Made by a program: the position numbers and the translations under genes. 64,000 nucleotides of DNA, taken from NCBI RefSeq assembly GCF_003025595.1, contig NZ_PYMI01000002.1, positions 1 through 64,000 of the forward strand, in the 5' to 3' direction. The stretch comes from Photobacterium ganghwense (lineage in GTDB: Bacteria > Pseudomonadota > Gammaproteobacteria > Enterobacterales > Vibrionaceae). Numbering within the stretch: position 1 is the stretch's first letter; the number at the start of each line of letters is the position of its first letter. The notes under the pieces are model-generated. The model worked only from the letters and a program-made list of their open reading frames with translations. It was not told the origin of the DNA and ran no database searches. This document shows positions 42,462 through 50,726 of the stretch, piece after piece.

Positions 42462-43400
42462 CTACATTCTGAACCCCCAGACGGCATCAATCAGCTTAAT
42501 CATCAGCTCTTTAGACACGCCGTTATCATCTTTTTCCGGCAGATATTCCACCAAATCCATGCCGACAAATTTAGGATGGGCTGCCAGCGTATGCACCAGC
42601 GTCAGTGCTTCGCGGGCCGTTAAACCGCCGACATTCGGGGTGGCACAGGCCCGATAAATTGCACCGTCCAGGCTGTCGTAATCAAAGGAGACAAAAAAGC
42701 GGTCATAGTGAATTTCTAATTGCTCAACTAATGTGCTCAGCATCTGTCGGAAACCATGACGGTCGATGTATTCCATGTTGTAGTTAGTTATTCCGTGACG
42801 CTCAAGCAATGCGGCTTCATTTGGCATCAGATCCCTGACTCCAACGTAATAGACCGATTCAGGCTTCAGTAGGCTGTCCGACGCCACCTGCCAACCGTTG
42901 TAGCAGTACTCCCCCATCAGCATTGCCAACGGTTTTCCGTGAAGATTACTGGCCGGGCTATCATTGCAATCAGCATGGGCATCAATCCAGACCACCGCGA
43001 CACTCTCGTTTCGCGGTTGGAAATAGTCCAGCGTCGCCTGCAGCGTACCGACAGTAATACTGTGATCGCCGCCAAGAATAATTGGCACTCTTCCCTGCTG
43101 ATAGGTTGCCAAAACCTGCGGGTGTAGCAACTGACAATAGGCCGCCAGAGCCTGCTCCTTCTTGCCATCATGCAGATGTTGTCGAACCCGCGCATCAGGC
43201 AGCACGTCACCCATATCTCGGATATCACCGCCCCACCGCTGATTTCTGACCGCTATCCACTCAGTCAGCCCCAGCCAGCAGCGCTCATCTGGCTCCCGCA
43301 ATGGCTGCACTGTATTGTTATCAGTCGGTACAAAACCCAACTGGTTAAACGGTGCGCCGATAATATCAAACGGCTTGCGTTCCGGTTTAGCTGTCGTCAT
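42462..43400 (-). CDS. Arginase family ureohydrolase
   Basis: A 312-residue binuclear-manganese ureohydrolase. Metal ligands are in GGDHS (His, about residue 112), DAHADCND (Asp, His, Asp, about 140-147) and SFDYDSLD (two Asp, about 239-245). The family includes arginase, agmatinase, formiminoglutamase and guanidinobutyrase. The length and GGDHSITVG/VVWIDAHAD motifs fit arginase, but the FDYDSLDGAI segment is not the usual DVDGLDP, so the substrate is uncertain. GGAGG precedes the ATG, and it overlaps the upstream nucleotidyltransferase gene by 14 nt. It is convergent with ribB. Confidence 0.85.
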   Translation of the reverse strand: MTTAKPERKPFDIIGAPFNQLGFVPTDNNTVQPLREPDERCWLGLTEWIAVRNQRWGGDIRDMGDVLPDARVRQHLHDGKKEQALAAYCQLLHPQVLATYQQGRVPIILGGDHSITVGTLQATLDYFQPRNESVAVVWIDAHADCNDSPASNLHGKPLAMLMGEYCYNGWQVASDSLLKPESVYYVGVRDLMPNEAALLERHGITNYNMEYIDRHGFRQMLSTLVEQLEIHYDRFFVSFDYDSLDGAIYRACATPNVGGLTAREALTLVHTLAAHPKFVGMDLVEYLPEKDDNGVSKELMIKLIDAVWGFRM

Positions 43401-43989
43401 GACTCTCCTCCTGCCCTTCGGGCTCCGGCAGAGCGGCTGCCAGCTTTTTCAGGTATTGCTTGGCAGCGTTGGCTTCTCCGCGACTGAGCCATTTCATGCA
43501 GGTTAGCAGTTCCCACATCAGCCCTTCGTCACCGTACGGATAGACCGGAAACGTTGCATGTTGCGGAGCGGGATCATCCGTCAACTTGCTGTTCACCACC
43601 CCCGCTTTATCAAACAGCACCACGCAAGGCTGGCTCAGAGAAATTGCTTCCGCCACATCGGCACAGTGAATCTCGGCGCTGGTAAGGTCTTCGAACAGGT
43701 ATTTTCTGAAGCAGGCTTTATCGTTATGCTCCCCGATCAGTCGATAAAAAATGGCTTTTCCGGCTTCAAACGCAGCAAAATATGACGCCGTCTGGCGATG
43801 AAATCCGTTCCGAGTAAAAAACAGAATATCGGCATCGGACACCCGGTCTCCCGTCCCACCCGCCAGCGATCCCACCAGCACGCCAGCCAGCACATCCTCA
43901 TGACAGGCAAAAACCTCGACCGAGGAAGCAACCAACTGCTGTTGATGCGGTAAATCTTTTAAAAGCTGCGTATCCCATTCCCTGTTCAC
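43387..43989 (-). CDS. Nucleotidyltransferase-fold protein
   Basis: A 200-residue protein. GVLVGSLAGGTGDRVSDADILFF (about residues 36-58) is the nucleotidyltransferase signature GS(x)-SDxD. Unlike aminoglycoside adenylyltransferases, no drug-binding C-terminal domain is recognised. Start is a GTG with GGGAG upstream. It overlaps and precedes the arginase-family gene, so they are co-expressed. A regulatory or modification role toward guanidino metabolism is possible but unproven. Confidence 0.75.
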   Translation of the reverse strand: MNREWDTQLLKDLPHQQQLVASSVEVFACHEDVLAGVLVGSLAGGTGDRVSDADILFFTRNGFHRQTASYFAAFEAGKAIFYRLIGEHNDKACFRKYLFEDLTSAEIHCADVAEAISLSQPCVVLFDKAGVVNSKLTDDPAPQHATFPVYPYGDEGLMWELLTCMKWLSRGEANAAKQYLKKLAAALPEPEGQEESHDDS

Positions 43990-44002
43990 CTTACTCTCCC
44001 TT

Positions 44003-44026
44003 TTCTTGTGTTCTTGTGTTCTTGTG
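44003..44026. repeat. Three tandem TTCTTGTG units
   Basis: Three perfect 8-nt units directly upstream of the nucleotidyltransferase gene start, in the 434-nt gap to rnk. Confidence 0.85.
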
Positions 44027-44314
44027 CGGCTGATTCTTAAGCAATAATTCAGTGCTTTACTGGCGCAAGCGGTTTACCTCATCACCATAAAAGGATGAAA
44101 GATTCATTGTCTATAAAACATTCTCTCGCCTGAGACTCATTCGTCATTATTTTTAATCATTACCCATCATTTTATTTATCAATAATGTTTATTTTGTTCA
44201 TAAAAACGGTTGTTTTTTCCGCGTTTCAGAAGAGATTTTTTTCCGGATTGCCAACCCGGATGACTTGGAGTAGTATCAATATTGTTATATCAATTTTGGT
44301 TTTGAGTTTTTTGA

Positions 44315-44344
44315 GTCAGGTAAATCCTATACCTGGCTTTTTTT
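44315..44344 (+). terminator. Terminator-like hairpin in the rnk leader
   Basis: GTCAGGTA pairs with TACCTGGC (one G:U) over a 7-nt loop and is followed by seven U residues, about 80 nt before the rnk start codon. No gene ends upstream on this strand, so it would act on rnk's own leader as an attenuator, or end an unseen small RNA made from 44030-44314. Confidence 0.65.
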
Positions 44345-44423
44345 ATTGCGCGCTTTTTATTTGTTCAGTCTGAATCCCTTTAATTCAGGGGTTAAAATGC
44401 GCCTTGTTTGATAGGAGTAACCA

Positions 44424-44837
44424 ATGAGTTTAAAACCAAATATTATTATTTCCTCTCTGGATGCCGAACGCCTGGATAACCTGCTGGAGTCAATGGCTAA
44501 CAGTGATCTGCCAGGACTGGCGGATCTGGAAGATGAGCTGGATCGTGCGACGATTGTCGCCCCGGAAGAAGTTCCCCCAACAGTGGTGACCATGAACTCA
44601 ACCGTGCGTTTTTCTGTTGCCTCATCCAAGGAAACCTTTTGTTATACATTGGTTTACCCAAGTGATGTGAAGAAAGACGCCAAAAACATCTCAATTCTGG
44701 CTCCCGTCGGCAGCGCCCTGCTGGGGATGTCGCAAGGGGATGAAATCGAATGGCCAAAACCGGGCGGCGGTATTTTAAAAGTGCGAATTGAAGAGATTGT
44801 TGATCAGCCTGAGCGTAATGGTGATTTCCAACGCTGA
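44424..44837 (+). CDS. rnk: Regulator of nucleoside diphosphate kinase
   Basis: A 137-residue protein, the usual Rnk length. The N-terminal coiled coil (LDAERLDNLLESMANSDLPGLADLEDEL, residues 11-38) is short and the C-terminal FKBP-like domain (FCYTLVYPSDVKKDAKNISILAPVGSALLGMSQGDEIEWPKPGG) is that of the GreA/GreB/Rnk group. It binds RNA polymerase and affects NDP kinase and polyphosphate-related control in other species. AGGAG lies 6 nt before the ATG. It is a single gene preceded by a possible attenuator. Confidence 0.92.
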   Translation: MSLKPNIIISSLDAERLDNLLESMANSDLPGLADLEDELDRATIVAPEEVPPTVVTMNSTVRFSVASSKETFCYTLVYPSDVKKDAKNISILAPVGSALLGMSQGDEIEWPKPGGGILKVRIEEIVDQPERNGDFQR

Positions 44838-44859
44838 CAGCCGGTTCAACTGACTTTTC

Positions 44860-44954
44860 TGATGCCTAGCAGACAGTGAGTTTTTCGTTTCCGCCGAGGT
44901 CACTCTGTGGTTGACGAAATCTGAAACTTGATGTTCCGCTAATGTTAGGCATCA
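44860..44954. other. Long imperfect inverted repeat after rnk
   Basis: TGATGCCTA (44860) and TAGGCATCA (44954) pair perfectly and enclose a 77-nt stretch with further pairing (ACAGTGA with TCACTCTGT, two bases bulged). The outer arms include GCCTAGC and GTTAGGC, close to the core boxes of an integron attC site, but one base of the first box is off. A structured 3' UTR is the simpler reading. Confidence 0.45.
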
Positions 44955-44993
44955 CAGGGTTCCCTTCTGTTTTTCCCCGCATTCAACCGCTTA

Positions 44994-45024
44994 CAAAAAA
45001 TAACCACCACAGTGGTGTGGTGGT
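44994..45024 (-). terminator. Terminator of the M28 peptidase gene
   Basis: On the minus strand ACCACCACA/TGTGGTGGT form a 9-bp stem with a 4-nt loop followed, after two bases, by a run of six U residues. Confidence 0.8.
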
Positions 45025-45101
45025 CGCAGAAAATAGCTGCACTTATCACGATATTAATTAATATTTTGAAACAAATGCAGCCAGATAAAAATAAACTTTA
45101 T

Positions 45102-46214
45102 TTAATTCACATTAATATATTTATCACTGGTCAATAAGTTAAGAACAATATTGACATTATCACTCACTTGCTGATTAACGCGCCCAGGGAATAACGTTTC
45201 CAGCTTATCGAGGCGATCAAATTCGGTATGCCAGATTTTTCCCCACTTCGTTTCTGTCTCACGATCGCAGGCAGTTTTTTGTTCCGCGTCATAACAGTCC
45301 CAAGCTGCCGGGTTAGTGGTTTGTGAGTAACCATCAAATCCCCATTCGCCGTTGATATTAAAATTTGTCGCTTCGACATAAGCGATCGGAATACCGGCAC
45401 AGGCAAAACCCGCATGATCTGACCATGAGCCAGTTTCACCTTCCGGATAGCCAGGAAACGCCGGGTGCACAACGTATTTCCCGTCTTCTCCTTTCACATC
45501 AATTGATGACTGAAGCATGGCATCACGCAAAGACGGCTGATAACTGTAATTGGCACCTGTCAGTCCCAGTTTTTCACACTTAGACTGGTACTCGGCGTAA
45601 TCGGAGTGCGCGGCGTGCACATAAACGATGTCACCACCACCTACAGTGTCATAGTTAATCATGCCGATCACATTATCCAGTTTGCCGTTTTTCAGTGCAT
45701 CCTGAACATAATGCAGTGACCCATTCAGGCCATTTTCCTCCGCCCCTGGCAGTAAAATGCGGACATTAAAAGGCAGGTCTGTCTGCTGAATTTTTTCCGC
45801 AATGGCAATAGCGGCCGCCAGACCGGCCCCGTTATCGGTCGCACCCAGCGAGCCGTGATCGGCGCCGGTTGAGTCATAGTGTGCAGCCAGCACGATGGTT
45901 TTATCTACCTTGCCTGCTTTTTCTACAATGAAATTGCGTGAGTTGAGTGTCTTGCCGCCTTTCTCATACGAAAAACTTTGTACTTCAACGTTATAGCCAA
46001 AGCCAGTTAATTTGTCGTAAATCCAGTCTCCGGTTTCCGTTTCTTTGGCTGTACCCGCTTCACGCGCGCCGATTCCTTCCGCTTCGTGAGCGACTTCCAG
46101 CAAATAGCCTGTGGCTTTCTGACCAAAATCGACAGCGGCGTCGTCATCACTGTTGCATCCAGACAGGGCGACGGCCACAGACAAAGCCGTCAACGCAAAA
46201 ATTCCTTGTTTCAT
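45102..46214 (-). CDS. M28 family peptidase, lipoprotein
   Basis: A 370-residue secreted aminopeptidase-like enzyme. The N terminus is a lipoprotein signal with the lipobox LSGC (Cys20), after which Asn-Ser-Asp-Asp-Asp suggests anchoring. The M28 zinc ligands are visible: AAHYDSTG (His, about 112), GATDNGAGLA (Asp, about 126), PGAEENGLNGS (Glu-Glu, about 156) and the late His in IWHTEFDRLD. SDHAGFACAGIP is typical. AAGGAT precedes the ATG. It probably releases amino acids from peptides at the envelope. Confidence 0.9.
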   Translation of the reverse strand: MKQGIFALTALSVAVALSGCNSDDDAAVDFGQKATGYLLEVAHEAEGIGAREAGTAKETETGDWIYDKLTGFGYNVEVQSFSYEKGGKTLNSRNFIVEKAGKVDKTIVLAAHYDSTGADHGSLGATDNGAGLAAAIAIAEKIQQTDLPFNVRILLPGAEENGLNGSLHYVQDALKNGKLDNVIGMINYDTVGGGDIVYVHAAHSDYAEYQSKCEKLGLTGANYSYQPSLRDAMLQSSIDVKGEDGKYVVHPAFPGYPEGETGSWSDHAGFACAGIPIAYVEATNFNINGEWGFDGYSQTTNPAAWDCYDAEQKTACDRETETKWGKIWHTEFDRLDKLETLFPGRVNQQVSDNVNIVLNLLTSDKYINVN

Positions 46215-46455
46215 CGTTATTATCCTTGTTTTGTATTGGCTAAATAATGCTTTGCGGCCCTATTATCTGGTTAATTGCGCAACAAAACGTGAGATATCTC
46301 TAAGAGAGTGATTTATTTATAGCCAGGTTTTCTTTTTGAGCATCAGATCATGTTACCGGCCACACACGCTTCCGGAGATTTCAGATTTACAATGTAAACC
46401 TGCATCCTTCCCCAGCTTCCATTACCAACGGCCCATCAGCTTCGCCACCACAACC

Positions 46456-46490
46456 GCACCAAGCACCAAGCACCAAGCACCAAGCACCAA
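46456..46490. repeat. Five perfect GCACCAA units
   Basis: A 7-nt tandem repeat, five identical copies in a row, in the gap between the peptidase and the trpS leader. Identity between copies points to very recent expansion. Confidence 0.95.
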
Positions 46491-46590
46491 GCAGGCCAGA
46501 GACCTCCTCGCAAACAAAACCGGATTTTCTGCCAATTTAAGGCGCTCATTTTGCTTTCATTCGATGGGCTTTAATGCTAGCTTGTCGCAT

Positions 46591-46662
46591 ATGCAAAATG
46601 TTTATCACTTCGCGGATACCACCGCATTCAACACTACATCTTGGTGGCACTCTCTTTTTTAA
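46591..46662 (+). CDS. Leader peptide with tandem Trp codons upstream of trpS
   Basis: A 23-codon reading frame starting MQNVYHF and ending in TTSWWHSLF before TAA. The two Trp codons (46642-46647) are the only Trp in it and stand side by side five codons before the stop, as in trp operon leader peptides. The ribosome binding site is weak. It ends 103 nt before the trpS start. Ribosome stalling at these codons when charged tRNA-Trp is scarce would change folding of the RNA between it and trpS. Confidence 0.75.
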   Translation: MQNVYHFADTTAFNTTSWWHSLF

Positions 46663-46759
46663 GAGCGGTGCTGAATACTTTTGTTCAAAGCCGCCGGCAG
46701 GCAGGCTAATGAATAAACGTAGTTTCCCCTTGTCTCCGGCGCACCAAAACTAACCGGAG
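46647..46759 (+). promoter_or_regulatory. Trp-responsive leader RNA controlling trpS
   Basis: Segments that can pair: GCAC-T-CTCTT with AAGAG-CG-GTGC (46647-46671, around the leader stop codon); CGCCGG (46692-46697) with CCGGCG (46736-46741); and CTCCGG (46734-46739) with CCGGAG (46754-46759). The last stem covers the GGAG ribosome binding site of trpS. The second and third stems share CCGG and cannot form together, so a stalled ribosome could free the trpS ribosome binding site. No U-run follows, which points to translational, not transcriptional, attenuation. Confidence 0.65.
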
Positions 46760-46765
46760 TTTCTC

Positions 46766-47848
46766 ATGACCCAATCCAACTCATTGCCACCGACAACCAA
46801 ACCGTTTCATCAGGCATACGAGCCATTGAGCCCGCAACCGCCTTTGTCTGTCGGCCATAAGATCCTGACCGGCGATCGGGCAACCGGCCAATTACACCTT
46901 GGCCATTATGTCGGTTCGCTGCAACAACGGGTGGCCCTACAGGCTCATAATGATCAGACCATACTGGTCGCCGACATGCAGGGGCTAACCGATAACGGGA
47001 ACACTCCGGCGAAAGTGGCCGGCAACATTCTCAACGTGGTCGCCGATTACCTTGCCGCAGGTATCGATCCGTCACAAACGACTATCTGCCTGCAATCCGG
47101 TTTACCTGCCCTGGCCGAACTCACCATGTTTTACTCAAATCTGGTTACCATCGCCCGACTGGAGCGCAATCCGACGGTAAAAAATGAAATTCAGGGCAAA
47201 GGGTTTGGCCGTTCTATTCCGGCCGGTTTTCTGACCTACCCTATCAGTCAGGCAGCCGATATCACGGCTTTTCAGGCCACTCTGATCCCGGTTGGCGATG
47301 ACCAATTGCCGATGCTGGAACAAACCAACGAAATTGTCAGGAAGATCAATAGCCTTGCCGGGAAACCTATCCTCACGGAGTGCCAACCCATGCTGAGTAA
47401 TATGCCAAGACTACCGAGTGTGGACGGCAAAGCTAAAATGTCGAAATCACTTGGTAATGCCATCACCCTTGATGCCTCTGATGCCGACATCGCAAAAGCC
47501 GTCAAAGCCATGTATACCGATCCGAACCACCTGACCGTTGATGCACCGGGACAGGTTGAAGGCAATGTCGTGTTCACATACCTGGACGCCTTTTATCCGG
47601 ATCCTGCTTTTGTGGAAAGCCTGAAAGCGCATTACCGCCGCGGTGGCCTGGGGGATGGCAAAACCAAAGCTATTCTGACCGAGTGCCTGCAGGCCATGAT
47701 TGCGCCGATGCGTGAGAAAAGGCAGGCGCTGATTGCCGATAAGCAATACCTGATTGACGTGTTGAAAGCCGGGACAGAAAAAGCCCGAGAGGAATCGAGC
47801 CAGACTCTGACTCAGGTAAAACAGGCTTTTGGATTAAACATTTTCTGA
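46766..47848 (+). CDS. trpS: Tryptophanyl-tRNA synthetase, auxiliary type
   Basis: A 360-residue class Ic synthetase with HLGHY (residues 44-48) and KMSKS (about 223-227). The start of the core, ILTGDRATGQLHLGHYVGSL, and the GLTDNGNTPAKV stretch are of the TrpRS group found in Gram-positives and as second copies in proteobacteria, not the SGAQPSGELTIGNYMG type of E. coli TrpS. It has an N-terminal extension of about 30 residues. Auxiliary TrpRS copies of this type can give tolerance to tryptophan-analogue antibiotics such as indolmycin; that role here is inference. GGAG precedes the ATG by 6 nt. Confidence 0.92.
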   Translation: MTQSNSLPPTTKPFHQAYEPLSPQPPLSVGHKILTGDRATGQLHLGHYVGSLQQRVALQAHNDQTILVADMQGLTDNGNTPAKVAGNILNVVADYLAAGIDPSQTTICLQSGLPALAELTMFYSNLVTIARLERNPTVKNEIQGKGFGRSIPAGFLTYPISQAADITAFQATLIPVGDDQLPMLEQTNEIVRKINSLAGKPILTECQPMLSNMPRLPSVDGKAKMSKSLGNAITLDASDADIAKAVKAMYTDPNHLTVDAPGQVEGNVVFTYLDAFYPDPAFVESLKAHYRRGGLGDGKTKAILTECLQAMIAPMREKRQALIADKQYLIDVLKAGTEKAREESSQTLTQVKQAFGLNIF

Positions 47849-47997
47849 AAGAAGGGTTGCTCTGCCGGGCATCATCTCAGCGCGGCTGGCACACAGTTAG
47901 CGCGGCCAGTTCTGCAAGCTGCTCGCTTCAGGAGCAGCTTGCTTTAGGAACGATTGGCATCAGGAAGAGATCGTTTCATAAGTTGCTCGCTTCAAGA

Positions 47998-48021
47998 GCG
48001 GCCTCTTCAGGCACAGGCCGC
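47998..48021. terminator. Hairpin between trpS and fliJ
   Basis: GCGGCCT and AGGCCGC pair perfectly over a 10-nt loop in the convergent gap. The U-run is weak in both directions, so efficiency is uncertain. Upstream of it (47918-47996) are diverged GCTCGCTTCAGGAGC-like repeats. Confidence 0.5.
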
Positions 48022-48071
48022 GCTTTAATGCTGTCAGCTGTCATGCTGCGGTGACTCACAAGCCTAAACCC

Positions 48072-48107
48072 TCCGAGGTGAATGGTCATTCCGAGGTGGA
48101 GGGTCAT
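48072..48107. repeat. Two tandem 18-nt units overlapping the fliJ stop
   Basis: TCCGAGGTGAATGGTCAT and TCCGAGGTGGAGGGTCAT. The second unit contains the fliJ stop codon (TGA on the minus strand at 48106-48104). Confidence 0.85.
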
Positions 48108-48547
48108 AAAGGTTTTCGGCGATACCGGGCATTGATCAGATCTTCAACCTGTTTCTGCTCACGACGCGCCTGCTCATACTGCTGCTTCGCTTTCCAGCGT
48201 TCCAGCACCGTTTCCAGACTTTTCACTTTTGCCTGACTGGCTTCCAACTGCTGGCGGCTACGCTGACATTCCGCTTCCATCAGCGCCTGCTCGTGCTGAT
48301 GGTGATGCAACATACGATTCAGCAGACCTTGTACTCGGGTACTGTTCATCAACATGGTACTGTTAACCCCTTGCTGGGTAACATGAGACTGCCACTGGCA
48401 GCCGGATTTCAACATACCCAGCGCTTCCAGCTGTTGCTGAAAGTAATCAGCCTGTTGCCGCTGCTGAACAAACAGCTGCCCCTGACGATCTCTTTGCTGC
48501 TCGGCCATTTGTTGCAGTTTACCTACCGCCCTGACTTTCGCTTTCAT
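48104..48547 (-). CDS. fliJ: Lateral flagellar export chaperone FliJ
   Basis: A 147-residue, almost wholly helical coiled-coil protein rich in Gln, Glu, Lys and Arg (KVRAVGKLQQMAEQQRDRQGQLF near the start), the normal length and composition of FliJ. It acts with the FliI ATPase as the central stalk-like part of the flagellar export gate. It is the last gene of the minus-strand lateral operon lafK-fliEFGHIJ and starts 12 nt after the fliI stop. Confidence 0.9.
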   Translation of the reverse strand: MKAKVRAVGKLQQMAEQQRDRQGQLFVQQRQQADYFQQQLEALGMLKSGCQWQSHVTQQGVNSTMLMNSTRVQGLLNRMLHHHQHEQALMEAECQRSRQQLEASQAKVKSLETVLERWKAKQQYEQARREQKQVEDLINARYRRKPL

Positions 48548-48559
48548 TTAGTAGCCTTA

Positions 48560-49933
48560 TCAGTAACCGTTGGACGAGTTTGCTGGTTGAGCCGAACTGA
48601 ACATTTGTGCCAGTTGAGACAGGCTTGCAGGGTAGTCAGAGACTTCCTGCACCGACTGTTGCAGATACGCTTTCAGCATCGGTTGCATCGCGACCGCCTG
48701 ATCCAATTCCGGATCCTGGCCGGGTTGATAGCCCCCCAGTGGCAGCAACTCCTTCACCTGCTGATAGCTGGCATTGAGCTGACGAAACTGGTTGGCTACG
48801 GTCACATGGGAAATCTCAGTACAACTACTCATACAACGGCTGATTGAAGCATTGATATCAATCGCCGGATAATGGCCTTGCTCCGCCAGCTGGCGAGACA
48901 GCACAACATGGCCATCAAGGATGGCACGGGCAGAATCCACCACCGGATCCTGCTGGTCGTCTCCTTCCGCCAATACGGTATAAATGGCAGTTAGGCTGCC
49001 ATCGGGGTGTTCACCGTTACCGGCTCGCTCCAGCAACTGCGGTAACAGGCTGAACACTGACGGCGGATAACCACGTGACGCCGGCGGTTCACCCAACGAT
49101 AACGCAATTTCGCGCTGTGCCATGGCATAACGGGTGAGCGAATCCATCATCAACAGAACATCTTTGCCCTGATCACGGAAATATTCAGCGACCCGGTGAC
49201 ACAGTTTCGTGGCCCGCAAGCGCATCAGCGGTGATTCGTCGGCAGGAGCAGCCACAATGACAGCCCGACGACGGCCTTCTTCACCCAAATTACGTTCGAT
49301 AAACTCCCGGACTTCACGCCCCCGTTCACCAATCAACCCCACCACAATCACATCTGCGGTGGTATTTTTGGTGATCATGCCCATCAGCACACTTTTGCCG
49401 ACACCGCTCCCGGCCATCAGACCGATCCGTTGCCCTTTTCCCAGAGTTAGCAAGCCGTTGATCGCTCGGATCCCCACATCCAGCGGGGTATCAACCGGAC
49501 GGCGTTTCAACGGGTTAATCGGGCGGGGATCCAGTGCGACCCGATCTCCCCCTTTCAGTGGCTCCCCATCATCCAGCGGCTCACCCAGCCCGTTAACCAC
49601 CCGGCCTAGCCAGTGCTCTCCCATCTGCACGGTGCTGTCGCCATCCAGAGGGATCACTTTGGCACCGGCATAAAGACCGCCTAACTGGCGAATAGGCATC
49701 AGATATGCGACCGTATGATCAAAACCGACCACCTGCGCTTCAATCATTTCACCGTCATCGGCTTCCACCAGACAACGTTGCTCCAGCTTAAAGCGGCACC
49801 CGACGGCCTGCAGCATCAAACCGCTGACTTTGACCAGTCGCCCCGTGACTCGAGCCACCGGAATTGACTCCAAAGACGCCAGCGCATCACTGAGTTTGTC
49901 AGCCAATCCACTGCGGCTCATCTGATTCGGCAT
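48560..49933 (-). CDS. fliI: Lateral flagellar export ATPase FliI
   Basis: A 457-residue ATPase of the rotary F1/V1-like family. Walker A is GLMAGSGVGKS (about residues 176-186), Walker B LLMMDSLTRYA and the NAQREIALSLGEPPA(T/S)RGYPPSVF segment are intact. The true start is the ATG at 49933, directly after the fliH stop; the longer open frame upstream runs through fliH in another frame and is not real. It powers unfolding and export of flagellar substrates together with FliH and FliJ. Confidence 0.95.
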   Translation of the reverse strand: MPNQMSRSGLADKLSDALASLESIPVARVTGRLVKVSGLMLQAVGCRFKLEQRCLVEADDGEMIEAQVVGFDHTVAYLMPIRQLGGLYAGAKVIPLDGDSTVQMGEHWLGRVVNGLGEPLDDGEPLKGGDRVALDPRPINPLKRRPVDTPLDVGIRAINGLLTLGKGQRIGLMAGSGVGKSVLMGMITKNTTADVIVVGLIGERGREVREFIERNLGEEGRRRAVIVAAPADESPLMRLRATKLCHRVAEYFRDQGKDVLLMMDSLTRYAMAQREIALSLGEPPASRGYPPSVFSLLPQLLERAGNGEHPDGSLTAIYTVLAEGDDQQDPVVDSARAILDGHVVLSRQLAEQGHYPAIDINASISRCMSSCTEISHVTVANQFRQLNASYQQVKELLPLGGYQPGQDPELDQAVAMQPMLKAYLQQSVQEVSDYPASLSQLAQMFSSAQPANSSNGY

Positions 49934-49937
49934 GACG

Positions 49938-50723
49938 TTACTCAACCAGCATGTCCTCAGCCACCAGGTCCTCAACCACCGCGTCCTGAACGGTCTGGGC
50001 GTCGCCATCCAGTAAGTGCTCACGGACATTTTCCATGCACGCTTCCAGACGTGCATCACAACTAGCGTCCGCTTCGGCATGATCCGTAACCAGCTGACAA
50101 CCACCAATCGGCAACGCGCTGTCCGGCACCAGTTTCCAATGAGCCGGCAAGTCAGGATGAATATTGGTAATGCGCTCCAAATCCTGTGGGTTGAGGTGCA
50201 CCACCACTTTTTCGGTCTTGCCCGGCAGGGCATCCAGCGTCTCTTCAACCAGCGCCAGAATCTGTTGCGGCATCAGGGTCAGCTCAGCACGAATGACCTG
50301 CTGAGCAACCTTCTGTACCAGCTCACAGATCAACTGGCGCTGCTCGCGTTCTTTTTCCTGCTGCCACCGGGACAAGCTAGTAAACAGTTCGTTTACCGGT
50401 TTTGCCGCCGCCAGGAAAGCTGCCCGGCCGGTTTGCTCACCGCTGGCATAGCCTTTTTCGAACCCTTCTTTCTGTCCTTCCAGCAGACCTTGCTGAACAC
50501 CCTGATCCAGGCCTTGCTTGAAGCCTTCTGAATGACCTTGCTGAAGACCCTGTTGAAAACCTTCTTCCAGCTTTTGCTGCACATCAAACTGCGTCTGCTG
50601 CCAGTTATCTTCCATATCCAGATCCAGCAGACCCGGCTCCCGGCTGATCTGTTCAGCCACCGGTGGAAAGCGATGCAGGCGATATTGTCCTGGCTGGAGA
50701 CGCATGACTTTGGTTGTCTTCAT
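49938..50723 (-). CDS. fliH: Lateral flagellar export regulator FliH
   Basis: A 261-residue protein. Residues 50-100 hold the FliH-typical repeat of Gly every four residues (EEGFQQGLQQGHSEGFKQG and so on), giving a long GxxxG helix pair that dimerises, followed by a C-terminal domain (VVHLNPQDLERI) resembling the ATPase stator. It restrains and docks FliI. It is followed by fliI within a few bases and preceded by fliG by 3 nt. Confidence 0.93.
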   Translation of the reverse strand: MKTTKVMRLQPGQYRLHRFPPVAEQISREPGLLDLDMEDNWQQTQFDVQQKLEEGFQQGLQQGHSEGFKQGLDQGVQQGLLEGQKEGFEKGYASGEQTGRAAFLAAAKPVNELFTSLSRWQQEKEREQRQLICELVQKVAQQVIRAELTLMPQQILALVEETLDALPGKTEKVVVHLNPQDLERITNIHPDLPAHWKLVPDSALPIGGCQLVTDHAEADASCDARLEACMENVREHLLDGDAQTVQDAVVEDLVAEDMLVE

Positions 50724-50726
50724 CCG

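Noticed and set aside
46641..46671. Transcription terminator in the trpS leader
   Set aside because: The U-run lies before and inside the loop of the hairpin, not after it, so termination is unlikely; translational control fits better.
49934..50248. Extended N terminus of fliI
   Set aside because: The extension is fliH read in another frame (Trp and Arg rich); the ATG at 49933 gives normal FliI length.
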